Shown one piece after another: positions 1 through 9,176 of a stretch of 64,000 nucleotides of DNA. The notes below the pieces were generated by a model. It was not told the DNA's origin. It was given only the letters and a program-made list of their open reading frames with translations, and made no database searches. The stretch's first letter is position 1. Each line of letters begins with the position of its first letter. Source of the DNA: Alphaproteobacteria bacterium UBA3612. GTDB taxonomy: Bacteria; Pseudomonadota; Alphaproteobacteria; Sphingomonadales; Sphingomonadaceae. The stretch is from positions 62,485-126,484 of the forward strand of contig DFLT01000012.1 in assembly GCA_002375465.1 (NCBI GenBank), given 5' to 3'. The translations under genes and the position numbers were made by a program.

Positions 1-1044
1 TTCTTTCGCCTGAGTGCGTATCAGGACAAATTGCTGGCCCTGTACGAGGCGCAGCCGGACTTCGTGCAGCCGCAGAGCCGTATGAATGAAATGAAGAATT
101 TCGTGGCGGGCGGTCTTAGGGATCTGTCGATCAGTCGGACGAGCTTCGATTGGGGCGTGCCGGTTCCCGATGCACCCGACCACGTCATGTATGTATGGCT
201 GGACGCGCTCGCAAATTATCTGAGCGGTGTTGGCTATCCTAATGAAGACTATAAGAAACGCTGGCCCGCAGATGCGCATGTCATCGGCAAGGATGTGGTG
301 CGGTTCCACGCGATTTATTGGCCCGCTTTTCTGATGTCCGCCGATCTGGAGCTGCCGAAAACGGTATTCGGTCATGGTTTTGTCCTGCTGGACGGGGAAC
401 GCATGTCGAAATCCTCCGGCAATGTGGTGGATCCGCTTGCGCTGGCGGAGAAATACGGCACCGACCAATTGCGCTATTTCCTGCTGCGCGAAGTACCATT
501 TGGGGGTGACGGCTCCTATTCCGAACCGGCCATCGTCACCCGCTCCAACGCCGACCTTGCCAATGATCTTGGCAATCTGGCGCAGCGCTGCCTGTCGATG
601 ATTGCCAAGAATTGCGACGGGATCCTGCCCGAGCCCACCGCCGCGACCGAGGCAGACAGCGCGTTGCACGCGAAGCTGTCGGCCTTGCCCGGCGACTATA
701 ATCGGGCTTTTGACCGGATGGCCATTCACAATGCGCTGGAAACGCTGTGGAAGATGGTCGGCGAGACAAACCAGTATTTCGCCGGGCGCGAACCCTGGGC
801 GCTAAAGAAGACCGATCCTGCGGCAATGGGGTCTGTGCTGTATCGCACCGCAGAGGCCGTCCGCCAGCTTGCCATTCTGGCGCAGCCCGCCATTCCGGAG
901 GGTGCGGCCAAATTGCTGGATCTGCTGGGCGTAGCGGGAGATGCGCGTGACTTTGCGGCGCTGTCGACGCCGCTGTCGCCGGGGGCAGCCCTGCCTACAC
1001 CGCAGGGCGTCTTCCCGCGTTTCGAGATGCCCGCCGCGGCCTGA
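1..1044 (+). CDS. metG: Methionyl-tRNA synthetase, C-terminal part (5' end outside window)
   Basis: Charges tRNA-Met with methionine in the cytoplasm. The reading frame is open from base 1, so the gene enters from the left and the internal Met at 31 is not a real start. Visible are the class I catalytic-core segment ending in the ATP-binding loop RMSKSSGN (nt 400-423, the KMSKS-type signature) and the following alpha-helical anticodon-binding domain (roughly residues 150-300 of the visible part). The HIGH motif must lie upstream. The protein ends soon after the anticodon-binding domain, so there is no C-terminal tRNA-binding (EMAP-like) domain, as in many alphaproteobacterial MetG. No fault is seen in the visible part. 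Confidence 0.95.
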   Translation, partial: FFRLSAYQDKLLALYEAQPDFVQPQSRMNEMKNFVAGGLRDLSISRTSFDWGVPVPDAPDHVMYVWLDALANYLSGVGYPNEDYKKRWPADAHVIGKDVVRFHAIYWPAFLMSADLELPKTVFGHGFVLLDGERMSKSSGNVVDPLALAEKYGTDQLRYFLLREVPFGGDGSYSEPAIVTRSNADLANDLGNLAQRCLSMIAKNCDGILPEPTAATEADSALHAKLSALPGDYNRAFDRMAIHNALETLWKMVGETNQYFAGREPWALKKTDPAAMGSVLYRTAEAVRQLAILAQPAIPEGAAKLLDLLGVAGDARDFAALSTPLSPGAALPTPQGVFPRFEMPAAA

Positions 1045-1131
1045 AAACCGGCGGGATCGCGCCCCTTCCAGCTTTACAAGCGAGCGACTTCTCCTATTCA
1101 TGCGGGGGCTTGGGAAGAGGAGAGTGCAGGC

Positions 1132-2433
1132 GTGATCCACATCGCGATTATCGGATCGGGTCCGGCGGGATATTATACTGCGGAAGCCGCTCAGAAAGCG
1201 TTCGGTGAAACCGCGCGAATTGACATTATCGACCGGCTGCCGACTCCGTTCGGCCTGATCCGTTCGGGTGTGGCGCCGGATCATCAAAGCCTGAAGGCGG
1301 TGGCGCGGCGCTATGAAAAGACTGCTTTGACCGAGGAGGTGCGTTTCGTTGGAAATGTCCCCATCGGCGATGACGGCGTGACCATCGCCGAGTTGCAGGA
1401 CATTTACGATGCTGTCGTGCTGGCGACCGGCGCACCGCACGACCGCAAGCTGGGTATCCCCGGTGACGATCTGCCCGGCGCGTTCGGCTCCGCCGCCTTT
1501 GTTGGCTGGTATAATGGACATCCCGATTTCGTCGCCGCCCAGCCGCCGCTCGACCATTCCACGGCGGTCGTTATCGGTAATGGCAACGTTGCCATAGACT
1601 GCGCCCGGATTCTTGCGAAGACGTCTGACGAGCTGGCCAGCAGCGATATCGCCGCGCATGCCGCCGAGGCGCTGGGCACGTCCAGGATTACACATATTCA
1701 TATAGTTGGGCGGCGCGGACCGCATCAGGTAAGCTTCACGCCCAAGGAACTGGGCGAGATGGGGCGGCTGGAGCGGGCGGCGGCGGTCGCCGATCCGGCG
1801 GCGTTCCCGCCGGAAACCGAGGACGAAGCCCTCGACCCCGGCCAGCGTAAGGTCGTCGGCTTCCTCCGCGAATTTGCCGGCAATGCGGCGGACAAGCCCG
1901 TTACCGTCAGCTTTGATTTCTTCACGCGGCCGGTTGCCATCGAAGGCGATCTGGCGGTCGAAGGCATCGAAGTGGAAAGGACGCGATTGACCGATGATGG
2001 CCGCGCCGAAGGCACGGGCGAGATGCGAACGATTCCCTGCGGTCTGGTCATCAGCGCCATCGGTTATCGCACCAGCCCCATTGCGGGCGTTCCCTATGAT
2101 GAGGGGCGCGGCCGCTTCGTCAATGAGGAGGGGCGGATCGCCCCCGGCCTGTATTGCGTGGGGTGGGCGCGCCGCGGACCGACGGGCACGATCGGCACGA
2201 ACAAGCCGGATGGATATGCCATTGCGGAGTTGTTGCAGAGCGACCTGTCCGACACCGGAAAGCCGGGGCGCGCTGGTCTGGATGCCTTGATCGAGGAGCG
2301 GGGGCTGCAGGCTGTCCGCTTTACCGACTGGCAGAAGATCGATGCGGCGGAGGTGGCGCGGGCGCGCGTAGGGGCGCCGCGAGAGAAGTTCGTGCATGTC
2401 GAAGAAATGATTGCCGCCGCCACAACGCCGTGA
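1132..2433 (+). CDS. FAD-dependent ferredoxin/adrenodoxin-NADP reductase-like protein
   Basis: 433-residue flavoprotein of the FprA/adrenodoxin reductase type, expected to pass electrons between NADPH and a ferredoxin. The N-terminus carries the FAD dinucleotide loop GSGPAG (residues 8-13) followed by PFGLIRSGVAPDH, typical of this family. A second Rossmann motif, IGNGNVAID (about residue 148), binds NADP. The C-terminal GWARRGPTGTIGTNKPD block is also family-specific. GTG at 1132 is the start because the FAD loop begins at once after it. It stands alone between metG and tRNA-Pro. The physiological partner ferredoxin cannot be read from the neighbourhood; cytochrome P450 or steroid-type electron transfer is possible but is only inference. 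Confidence 0.85.
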   Translation: MIHIAIIGSGPAGYYTAEAAQKAFGETARIDIIDRLPTPFGLIRSGVAPDHQSLKAVARRYEKTALTEEVRFVGNVPIGDDGVTIAELQDIYDAVVLATGAPHDRKLGIPGDDLPGAFGSAAFVGWYNGHPDFVAAQPPLDHSTAVVIGNGNVAIDCARILAKTSDELASSDIAAHAAEALGTSRITHIHIVGRRGPHQVSFTPKELGEMGRLERAAAVADPAAFPPETEDEALDPGQRKVVGFLREFAGNAADKPVTVSFDFFTRPVAIEGDLAVEGIEVERTRLTDDGRAEGTGEMRTIPCGLVISAIGYRTSPIAGVPYDEGRGRFVNEEGRIAPGLYCVGWARRGPTGTIGTNKPDGYAIAELLQSDLSDTGKPGRAGLDALIEERGLQAVRFTDWQKIDAAEVARARVGAPREKFVHVEEMIAAATTP

Positions 2434-2502
2434 CGAAATCGGGTGATCACGACGCTTGCCGCGTGGGGGCGCCACGGCTATATGCGCCGCTCGCCAGCGC
2501 GT

Positions 2503-2579
2503 CGGAGAGTAGCTCAGCCTGGTAGAGCACTGTCTTCGGGAGGCAGGGGCCGGAGGTTCGAATCCTCTCTCTCCGACCA
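2503..2579 (+). tRNA. tRNA-Pro (anticodon CGG)
   Basis: 77-nt cloverleaf. Acceptor CGGAGAG pairs with CTCTCCG. The D arm is GCTC...GAGC and the anticodon stem CTGTC/GGCAG holds loop TTCGGGA (anticodon CGG, reads CCG). The T arm contains TTCGAAT and the 3' ACCA is encoded. A second proline tRNA (GGG) lies at 56310. Confidence 0.97.
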
Positions 2580-2607
2580 TTGCGCCTCATTCAATGGAGA
2601 GCGCCGA

Positions 2608-2871
2608 ATGTATCGTTTGTTCATCCTCGCCAAATGTGATCTGGGTCACGCCGAGGAATGCGGTAACGCGATCGCCCAATTGGAAGATGTGAGCGAAGTC
2701 TATTCGGTCACCGGCGAACATGATCTGCTGATCAAGGTGAATTTCGACGATCTGCCGTCGATCAGCGATTTCGTGCAGGAGCATCTGCACCGCATTCCGC
2801 ATTTGAAGGAAACGGTCACGATGACAAGTTTCCGTGTATATGGTCAGGATATTGGTGACTTTGTGAATTAA
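2608..2871 (+). CDS. Stand-alone Lrp/AsnC-type ligand-binding (RAM) domain protein
   Basis: 87-residue protein made only of the C-terminal alpha-beta sandwich of the Lrp/AsnC family; there is no helix-turn-helix. The sequence VTGEHDLLIKVNFDD near residue 35 matches the family ligand-domain core (SGEYDYLLKV-like). Such stand-alone domains usually form dimers or octamers and bind amino acids, and may modulate full-length Lrp proteins; the ligand here is unknown. ATG at 2608 follows GGAGAG with good spacing. The longer in-frame extension to 2443 runs through tRNA-Pro and is rejected. The gene lies between the tRNA and argS. Confidence 0.8.
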   Translation: MYRLFILAKCDLGHAEECGNAIAQLEDVSEVYSVTGEHDLLIKVNFDDLPSISDFVQEHLHRIPHLKETVTMTSFRVYGQDIGDFVN

Positions 2872-2955
2872 GCTGGCCGCGCCTAACGAGCGGTGGCGCC
2901 GAGGTGGGCAGGGCGCTAAAGTCCGGCGCTTCCTTACACAGTCGATTGTCGTCCC

Positions 2956-4692
2956 TTGCCCAGCCTGTTCGATCATTATCTGACCGCCGTTCACACCGCC
3001 CTCGACACCCTGCAAGCGCGCGGCGATTTGCCCGCCGACCTGGATTGGAGCAATGTGACTGTGGAGCCGCCGCGCGACGCGTCGCACGGGGATCTGTCCA
3101 CCAACGCAGCCATGGTGCTGGCAAAGCCTGCGCGGATGAACCCACGTGCGATCGCCGAGGCGCTGAAGTCGGAGCTGGAAAAAGCGGAGGGGGTCGTGTC
3201 CGTGCAGGTTGCGGGCCCCGGATTCCTGAACCTGACGCTCGACGACTCCGTATGGCTGGAAGAGCTGAAGTCTATCGAGACGGCTGGCAATGACTATGGT
3301 CGTTCGGACTTTGGTGCGGGGCGCCGCGTCAATGTGGAATATGTCAGCGCCAATCCGACCGGCCCCATGCACATGGGACATTGCCGCGGCGCCGTCATCG
3401 GCGATGCCCTTTCCAGCCTGCTTGCCTTTGCAGGGCATGAGGTTACGCGGGAATATTACGTCAATGACGCAGGTGGCCAGGTCGATACGCTGGCCCGGTC
3501 GGTGCACCTGCGCTATCGTGAGGCGTTGGGCGCGGACATCGGCGAGATTCCGGAGGGGCTTTATCCGGGTGATTATCTGGTCCCGGTAGGGCGCAAGCTG
3601 GCCGAGGAGTATGGCGACGCCTACACCAATGCGCCGGAGGCGGAATGGCTGTTGAAATTCCGCGCGGAAGCGGTCGCTGCCATGATGGACCTGATCCGGT
3701 CGGATCTGGAAACGCTGGGCATCCATCACGATTTGTTCGCGTCGGAGTGGGAACTGCAACAAGCGGGGGCGGTCGATCGCGCGGAAGCGACGCTGCGGCA
3801 GATGGGCTATGTCTACGAGGGCGTGCTGGAGCCGCCGAAGGGTGAACTGCCCGACGATTGGGAACCGGTCGAGATGACGCTGTTCCGCGCCTCCGAATTT
3901 GGCGACGATGTCGATCGTCCGCTGAAAAAGTCGAACGGTACATGGACCTATTTTGGCGCCGACGCGGCCTATCATTTGCAGAAGTCGGAGGCGGCGGATG
4001 AACTGATCGACATCTGGGGCGCGGATCATTCGGGGACGGTGAAGCGGATCAAGGCCGCGGTAAAGGCGCTGACCGGCGGTGACGTACCGCTGGACGTGGT
4101 GCTGGTGCAGATGGTGCGGCTGTTCCGAAACGGTGAGCCTGTCAAAATGTCAAAGCGTTCCGGTAACTTCGTGACGCTGGCTGAAGTGGTGGAAGAGGTT
4201 GGTAAGGATGCCGTCCGCTTCATCATGCTGACCCGGCGCGCCGATGCGCCGCTCGATTTCGATTTCGCCAAGGTCGTCGAACAGTCGAAGGACAATCCGG
4301 TCTTTTACGTTCAATATGCCCATGCCCGCATCCAGTCGATGCGGCGCAAGGCTGCCGAGGCCGGAATCGGCGATGCCGCCGCGACGGCCGGAATGATGGC
4401 GCATCTCGACACGACGGACCGCGCCCTTTTGAAGCAGGCGGCGCAATGGCCGCGCATCGTCAGGCTGGCCGCGACCGCGCGGGAGCCGCACCGGGTTGCC
4501 TTCTATCTGGGCGAATTGGCCGCGGCATTTCACGCGAATTACAATCGGGGGAATGACGATCCCGCGCTGCGCTTCTTCCTGCCGGAAAAGCCGGAACAGA
4601 CGCAGGCAAGGCTGGCCCTGGCGCGCGCGGTCGGGCAGGTTATCGCCAGCGGGCTGCGTGTCGTGGGAGTCGAGCCGGTGGAGGAGATGTAG
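2956..4692 (+). CDS. argS: Arginyl-tRNA synthetase
   Basis: 578-residue class I synthetase that charges tRNA-Arg. The order is an N-terminal Add-1 domain (about residues 1-90), the catalytic Rossmann core with the HIGH-type motif HMGH at 139-142, KMSKRSGN at 397-404, and a C-terminal DALR anticodon-binding domain (about 455-578). Many ArgS lack a canonical KMSKS, but this one keeps it. The TTG at 2956 is the best start, since family homology begins directly there and no in-frame ATG precedes it. The stop lies five bases before the ATG of the SPOR-domain gene, so the two are probably co-transcribed. Confidence 0.95.
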   Translation: MPSLFDHYLTAVHTALDTLQARGDLPADLDWSNVTVEPPRDASHGDLSTNAAMVLAKPARMNPRAIAEALKSELEKAEGVVSVQVAGPGFLNLTLDDSVWLEELKSIETAGNDYGRSDFGAGRRVNVEYVSANPTGPMHMGHCRGAVIGDALSSLLAFAGHEVTREYYVNDAGGQVDTLARSVHLRYREALGADIGEIPEGLYPGDYLVPVGRKLAEEYGDAYTNAPEAEWLLKFRAEAVAAMMDLIRSDLETLGIHHDLFASEWELQQAGAVDRAEATLRQMGYVYEGVLEPPKGELPDDWEPVEMTLFRASEFGDDVDRPLKKSNGTWTYFGADAAYHLQKSEAADELIDIWGADHSGTVKRIKAAVKALTGGDVPLDVVLVQMVRLFRNGEPVKMSKRSGNFVTLAEVVEEVGKDAVRFIMLTRRADAPLDFDFAKVVEQSKDNPVFYVQYAHARIQSMRRKAAEAGIGDAAATAGMMAHLDTTDRALLKQAAQWPRIVRLAATAREPHRVAFYLGELAAAFHANYNRGNDDPALRFFLPEKPEQTQARLALARAVGQVIASGLRVVGVEPVEEM

Positions 4693-4696
4693 GAGG

Positions 4697-5503
4697 ATGG
4701 CTCGTATACGCGACGATGCCGATTTCGAAGAGACGCCGGGCGAACATCTGCCCTGGCTGGAGCCTGCGGAACTGGAATATACGGAGACCGGCGGCGGCTT
4801 TCTGAACGGCCGTACTATTCTGATCGCCGCGTTGGTCATCATTGCGGCGGTTGCCCTCTTGTGGTGGCTGGCCGATTATCTAGGCGGCGGCGACATCGAA
4901 ATACCGGAAGGCGGCACGATTCCCCTGGTGGAAGCGCCCACGGAACCATATCGAATTCCACCGGATGAAGCCGGTGGCAGGGAGTTCGACCTGGCCGAGG
5001 CAAGTGTGCATGCGCGCGCATTGGGCGAGAGCCGCCCGGGCGAGGTTGATTTGTCGAAACAGCCGGAAACGCCCGTCCCGGTGGTCGGACCGGCAGGCAC
5101 TGGCAGGGCGGATGGCCCGCCACGCAATTTGATGCCTGGCGAGGCGGCGCCCGATGACGCCGAGGAAGGGCAGGCAAAAGCCGCATCGGAAGAAGCAAAC
5201 ACCAGAGCACCAGCCGCCGCCAAACCAGAGGCCGACCCGGCACCTGCGCCCGCACCGGCCGCGGGCGGCAATGCCGCCGTGCAATTGGGCGCCTTTTCCA
5301 CGCGCAGCAAGGCGAACGAGGTGTGGGACACGATATCGGAGCGATATGATTATATCGGCGCGCTTTCCAAGTCGGTGGAATCGGTCGAGGCAGGTGGCAA
5401 AACCCTGTACCGGCTGCGCGCCACAGGCGCCGGCAGCCGCGCGGCGGCCAATGATTTGTGCGCACGCCTGAAGCTGGCCGGCGAAAGCTGCGTCGTCCCG
5501 TGA
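4697..5503 (+). CDS. SPOR-domain membrane protein
   Basis: 268-residue bitopic inner-membrane protein. There is a short acidic cytoplasmic head (1-37), one transmembrane helix (about 39-60, ILIAALVIIAAVALLWWL), a long Ala/Pro/Glu-rich periplasmic linker, and a C-terminal SPOR domain (about 190-268, from VQLGAFSTRSKANEVW). SPOR domains bind denuded peptidoglycan at the septum, so a role in division is likely. ATG 4697 follows GAGGAG and the helix position fits; the earlier in-frame extension overlaps argS. It sits in a run argS-SPOR-nagZ-scpA-scpB, an order I recall from other alphaproteobacteria. Confidence 0.88.
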   Translation: MARIRDDADFEETPGEHLPWLEPAELEYTETGGGFLNGRTILIAALVIIAAVALLWWLADYLGGGDIEIPEGGTIPLVEAPTEPYRIPPDEAGGREFDLAEASVHARALGESRPGEVDLSKQPETPVPVVGPAGTGRADGPPRNLMPGEAAPDDAEEGQAKAASEEANTRAPAAAKPEADPAPAPAPAAGGNAAVQLGAFSTRSKANEVWDTISERYDYIGALSKSVESVEAGGKTLYRLRATGAGSRAAANDLCARLKLAGESCVVP

Positions 5504-5510
5504 GGCAGCA

Positions 5511-6515
5511 TTGACGCCCTTGATCCTGGGCCTTTCCGGCCCGTCGTTGACGGAGAACGAGCGCGCCCTTTTGAGGGATATGCAACCGGCAGGTTATATT
5601 CTGTTCGCGCGCAACATTCAGGATCCGGCGCAACTTATTACACTGACGACAAGCCTTCGTGATCTGTCGGGGCGCGAGGATGTGCCGATCCTGATAGATC
5701 AGGAGGGCGGGCGCATACAGCGCATGGATCCGCCGCATTGGCCGCAGCATCCCCCCGCCGCCACATTCGGTGCCGTGTGGCAGACGGCGCCAATGACTGC
5801 GATAGAGGCGGCGCGTTACCACGCCATCGCCATCGGTCAGGAGCTCCGCCACATCGGCATCTCGGTCGATTGCCTGCCGTTGATCGACGTGCCTGTGGCG
5901 GGCGCACATGACGTCATAGGCGACCGCGCCTTTGGCAGCGAGGCGAATATGGTGGCGTCACTGGGCGCAGCCGTTCTGACCGGCCTGCGTGAGGCAGGGA
6001 TCTGCGGCATCATCAAGCATATCCCGGGGCATGGCCGAGCAGAGGCGGACAGCCACGAGGCGCTGCCCGTTGTGTCGGCGAGGCGGGACGAACTGGAGCA
6101 GGATTTCGAACCTTTCCGGAAGCTGGCGGAGGCGCCGATGGCGATGACCGCTCATGTCACCTACACGGCCATCGATGCCGCCCGCTGCGCATCCGTGTCC
6201 CCGGTGGTGGTGGATGCCGTCATCCGTCAGGAGATCGGTTTTAAGGGCCTTTTGATGTGCGACGACCTGGGTATGCAGGCTCTGTCCGGTTCGCTCGCAG
6301 AAAGATTGTCGGCAACGTTGAATGCGGGTTGCGATGTCGGCCTGCATTGCTCCGGAGATTTCAGTGAGATGCAGGAACTTGCCGAGGCTGCGCCCGAGAT
6401 AAGCCCGCCTGCATGCGAACGGCTGACGGCGGCGATGGCCTGGCCGGTGCAGTCCCCTGAAATACTGGCAGAGGCGGCGGTGCGCCGCGACGAACTGCTC
6501 GCTGCGGTGACGTGA
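5511..6515 (+). CDS. nagZ: Beta-N-acetylhexosaminidase (GH3)
   Basis: 334-residue cytoplasmic glycoside hydrolase family 3 enzyme that removes GlcNAc from anhydro-muropeptides during peptidoglycan recycling. The family loop KHIPGHG begins at residue 169 with its catalytic His/Asp dyad, and the nucleophile is D251 in MCDDLGM. The start is TTG 5511, seven bases after the SPOR gene. Its stop overlaps the scpA GTG (GTGA), so translation is probably coupled. Inference: co-transcription with the SPOR gene places cell-wall turnover and chromosome condensation in one operon. Confidence 0.93.
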   Translation: MTPLILGLSGPSLTENERALLRDMQPAGYILFARNIQDPAQLITLTTSLRDLSGREDVPILIDQEGGRIQRMDPPHWPQHPPAATFGAVWQTAPMTAIEAARYHAIAIGQELRHIGISVDCLPLIDVPVAGAHDVIGDRAFGSEANMVASLGAAVLTGLREAGICGIIKHIPGHGRAEADSHEALPVVSARRDELEQDFEPFRKLAEAPMAMTAHVTYTAIDAARCASVSPVVVDAVIRQEIGFKGLLMCDDLGMQALSGSLAERLSATLNAGCDVGLHCSGDFSEMQELAEAAPEISPPACERLTAAMAWPVQSPEILAEAAVRRDELLAAVT

Positions 6516-7267
6516 CTGACCTCGTTGATCTGGTAAGGCCCTCAACGCGAGAGGAGCAGCTGAACCTCGACATAGAGGGCTGGGAAGGGCCGCTCGACCT
6601 GCTGCTACAGCTGGCGCGACAACAGAAAGTCGATCTGACGCATATTTCCATCCTGCAACTGACCGAACAATATCTCGATTATATCAATGCCGCGAAGAAG
6701 CTGAGGTTGGAGCTGGCGGCGGATTATCTCGTCATGGCGGCGTGGCTCGCCTATCTGAAATCGGCGCTCCTGCTTCCCAAGGAAGAGGGGGAGGAGCCGT
6801 CCGCCGAGGATTTGGCCCTACGCCTGCAACTGCGCCTGCAAAGGCTGGAGGCGATGCGGGAAGCGGGCGCGCGCCTGTTTGCCCGCGACCTGATGGACGA
6901 GGATGTCTGGCGGCGCGGCATGCCGGAGGGGCTTGCCTCGATCACGCGCGCGGAATGGGATTGTACGCTTTACGATCTGATGCGCGCCTATGGCGGGCTG
7001 GCGGGGCGAGGAAAAGCGATCAGCTATGCCGTTCACCGACGGCCGGTTTTTTCGCTGGATGAAGCGATCTCCTGGCTGGAGGGGGTAGTCGGTACGGCGG
7101 TGGACTGGGCCGTCCTGCACAGCTTTCTGCCGGCGACGCAGGATCCTCAATATCGCCGGTCGGTCATTGCCTCCAGCTTTGTGGCGGCGTTGGAACTGGC
7201 GCGGACGGGCAAGCTGCAGCTGGATCAGGCAGATGCGGATTCTCCGCTGCGGATCAAGGCGCTGTGA
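6512..7267 (+). CDS. scpA: Segregation and condensation protein A
   Basis: 251-residue kleisin subunit of the SMC-ScpAB condensin complex, which organises and segregates the nucleoid. The N-terminal block GWEGPLDLLLQLARQQKVDL (about residues 23-42) is the SMC-neck-binding helix signature, and the C-terminal winged-helix part binds the SMC head. GTG 6512 overlaps the nagZ stop, and its own stop overlaps the scpB GTG at 7264. smc is not in the window. Confidence 0.93.
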   Translation: MTDLVDLVRPSTREEQLNLDIEGWEGPLDLLLQLARQQKVDLTHISILQLTEQYLDYINAAKKLRLELAADYLVMAAWLAYLKSALLLPKEEGEEPSAEDLALRLQLRLQRLEAMREAGARLFARDLMDEDVWRRGMPEGLASITRAEWDCTLYDLMRAYGGLAGRGKAISYAVHRRPVFSLDEAISWLEGVVGTAVDWAVLHSFLPATQDPQYRRSVIASSFVAALELARTGKLQLDQADADSPLRIKAL

Positions 7268-7869
7268 ACGAGGCACTGCGCATGTTGGAGGCGGTGCTGT
7301 TCGCGGCGGAAGAACCGCTGGGGCTGGACGCCTTGGCCCGGCAATTGCCCGATGACATGCCGGTGAAGGCGTTGGTTGAAGAGCTGGCCGCAAGCTATGA
7401 AATGCGCGGCATCAATCTGGTGGAGCGGGGCGGAAAATGGCTGTTTCAGACCGCCCCCGACCTGTCGCATATCCTGCGGAGGGAGGAGAGCCGCCCCCGC
7501 AAACTGTCGCGTGCGGCCATCGAAACGCTGGCGGTGATCGCCTATCATGAGCCGGTGACGCGCGCCCAGGTCGAGGAGATCAGGGGCGTGTCGCTGTCAA
7601 AGGGTACGCTGGACGTGCTGATGGAACTAGGCTGGGTGCGTCCGGCGGGCCGGCGGGAGGCGCCGGGGCGGCCGCTGCTTTATGCGACCACGAACGGGTT
7701 CCTGGTGCATTTCGGTCTGACCAGTCGCCGCGATCTGCCCGGCATTCAGGAACTGAAGGCTGCCGGCCTGCTGGATCCAATGGCAGAGGCGTTGGAAGCG
7801 GCCCAGGAAGAAGCGGGGCAGGGCGATCTGCTCGCGATAGAGCCGGAAGCCGAGTCCGAACCGGACTGA
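7264..7869 (+). CDS. scpB: Segregation and condensation protein B
   Basis: 201-residue partner of ScpA with two winged-helix domains. The family block AIETLAVIAYHEPVTRAQVE (about residues 83-102) and RGVSLSKGTLDVL are clear. The acidic C-terminal tail after about residue 170 is unstructured-looking. GTG 7264 overlaps the scpA stop by four bases, so scpA and scpB are translationally coupled. It is the last gene of the rightward run that began at argS, and tRNA-Gly on the other strand follows 12 bases later. Confidence 0.93.
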   Translation: MNEALRMLEAVLFAAEEPLGLDALARQLPDDMPVKALVEELAASYEMRGINLVERGGKWLFQTAPDLSHILRREESRPRKLSRAAIETLAVIAYHEPVTRAQVEEIRGVSLSKGTLDVLMELGWVRPAGRREAPGRPLLYATTNGFLVHFGLTSRRDLPGIQELKAAGLLDPMAEALEAAQEEAGQGDLLAIEPEAESEPD

Positions 7870-7881
7870 GGTGAAGAACGC

Positions 7882-7955
7882 TGGAGCGGGTGAGGGGAAT
7901 CGAACCCCCGTCATCTGCATGGGAAGCAGAAGCTCTGCCATTGAGCTACACCCGC
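7882..7955 (-). tRNA. tRNA-Gly (anticodon CCC)
   Basis: 74-nt cloverleaf on the minus strand. Acceptor GCGGGTG pairs with CACCCGC, the D arm is GCTCAATGGCAGAGC, and anticodon stem TCTGC/GCAGA holds loop TTCCCAT (anticodon CCC, reads GGG). T loop TTCGATT and an encoded TCCA end are present. Confidence 0.97.
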
Positions 7956-7963
7956 GCGAGAGA

Positions 7964-9157
7964 TCATCTAGCGGAAGCCTGATTTTCTAGAAAGCCCGAA
8001 TTAACGGGCCGACGGATCAGGCGCTCATATCGCGCGAACAGGCTCGTGAAATGATCTTCGAGTGTCGGTACCTGAAGTGCGCGGGCAGCACGCCGCGCAG
8101 CGTCGAGATCTTGATGCGCGGCGATGATGGCGTCTGCCGCGCTGTCCACTCTGCCGGTACGGTAAATGAAAGAGGCACCCGGGCGGGCGAGGTCGGCGAC
8201 CGCGCCCTCGTCCGGTGCGATGAGCGGGAGGCCGCTGGCAAGCGCCTCGGCAGCGGCGAGACCGAATGTCTCCGCATTGCTGGCGTGCAGCAGGGCATCG
8301 GCGCTGGCGATGAACCGGGCATATTCGCTGCGGTCCGGAATCGGCGGCTGCAGCAGGATGTGCGGCGTCTGGCCGATCAAACGTGTGACGCGTGCATTTG
8401 CGTGGCCGCCGCCCAAGGCGACGAGGCCGAGCGGCAGGTGTTGGGCCGCCTTCAGCGCGGCCCCTATGATGACGGGCCAGCGTTTTTCCGCGGTCATGCG
8501 TCCGATTGCGATCAGGAGCAGGGCGTCCGGCGGCAGCTTCATGCTGGACAGCAGCCGGGCGCGCAGGGCCTCGTCGCGATTCGCGGCTGAGAAGATGCCG
8601 TCCTCGACACCCATTGGAATGGTCGCCGTGTTGGGAATGCCCGCCTGTTGCAGGCGCGCCGCGACGCTGGGGGCGGCACAGATCAGCTGATCGAAATGGC
8701 CGTAGAGGCGCTTCAGATGGCGCCAGAACCACGGTACCACGCGGCTGTCGATCGTCGCTCGTTCGAACCAGCGGTCGAAGATGCCATAGGCCCATTTCAT
8801 CACGGGCTCTTCGTGCATGAACATCGTTTTTGGCATGCGTCCGGGATAGGCTGCGACCAGCCAGGCGCCGCGCCAGGGCGAACTCGCCTCTATGATGTCG
8901 GGGCTGACGCGGTCGATTGCGGCATGGACCGGCGCGGCGCTCCAGAAGATGTGATAGCGCGGGTCGACGGGATGGCGGGGCGCCTTTACCTCGACCAGCT
9001 CGCCCCCTTCGCAAGGGGTGACATGATCCCGGTGGCTGGGTGCGATGACGCTGACATGATGGCCGGCCGCGGCGGCGGCACGCCAGCGGGCGTTTACATA
9101 GGTTTTCACCCCGCCGCCGTCGGGTGAATAGAATTCGCAGACGTCGGCGAGGCGCAT
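7964..9157 (-). CDS. Family 4 glycosyltransferase
   Basis: 397-residue GT-B enzyme. An N-terminal acceptor domain (SPDGGGVKTYV near residue 12) and a C-terminal donor domain with IGRMTAEKRW (about residue 240) are seen. SNAETFGLAAAEALASGLP (about 310) is the EX7E signature of GT4 retaining transferases. I chose ATG 9157; a TTG three codons upstream is also in frame. It is the last gene of a three-gene leftward operon with a multi-pass membrane protein and another GT4. The sugar donor and acceptor cannot be read from sequence; a glycolipid or envelope polysaccharide role is inference. The stop lies close to tRNA-Gly. Confidence 0.85.
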   Translation of the reverse strand: MRLADVCEFYSPDGGGVKTYVNARWRAAAAAGHHVSVIAPSHRDHVTPCEGGELVEVKAPRHPVDPRYHIFWSAAPVHAAIDRVSPDIIEASSPWRGAWLVAAYPGRMPKTMFMHEEPVMKWAYGIFDRWFERATIDSRVVPWFWRHLKRLYGHFDQLICAAPSVAARLQQAGIPNTATIPMGVEDGIFSAANRDEALRARLLSSMKLPPDALLLIAIGRMTAEKRWPVIIGAALKAAQHLPLGLVALGGGHANARVTRLIGQTPHILLQPPIPDRSEYARFIASADALLHASNAETFGLAAAEALASGLPLIAPDEGAVADLARPGASFIYRTGRVDSAADAIIAAHQDLDAARRAARALQVPTLEDHFTSLFARYERLIRRPVNSGFLENQASAR

Positions 9158-9176
9158 CAGGGCCAAAGGCCGGCGG

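Noticed and set aside
802..2580. 592-residue open frame on the minus strand
   Set aside because: It runs antisense to metG, the flavoprotein gene and tRNA-Pro, and its composition is Arg-rich shadow coding.
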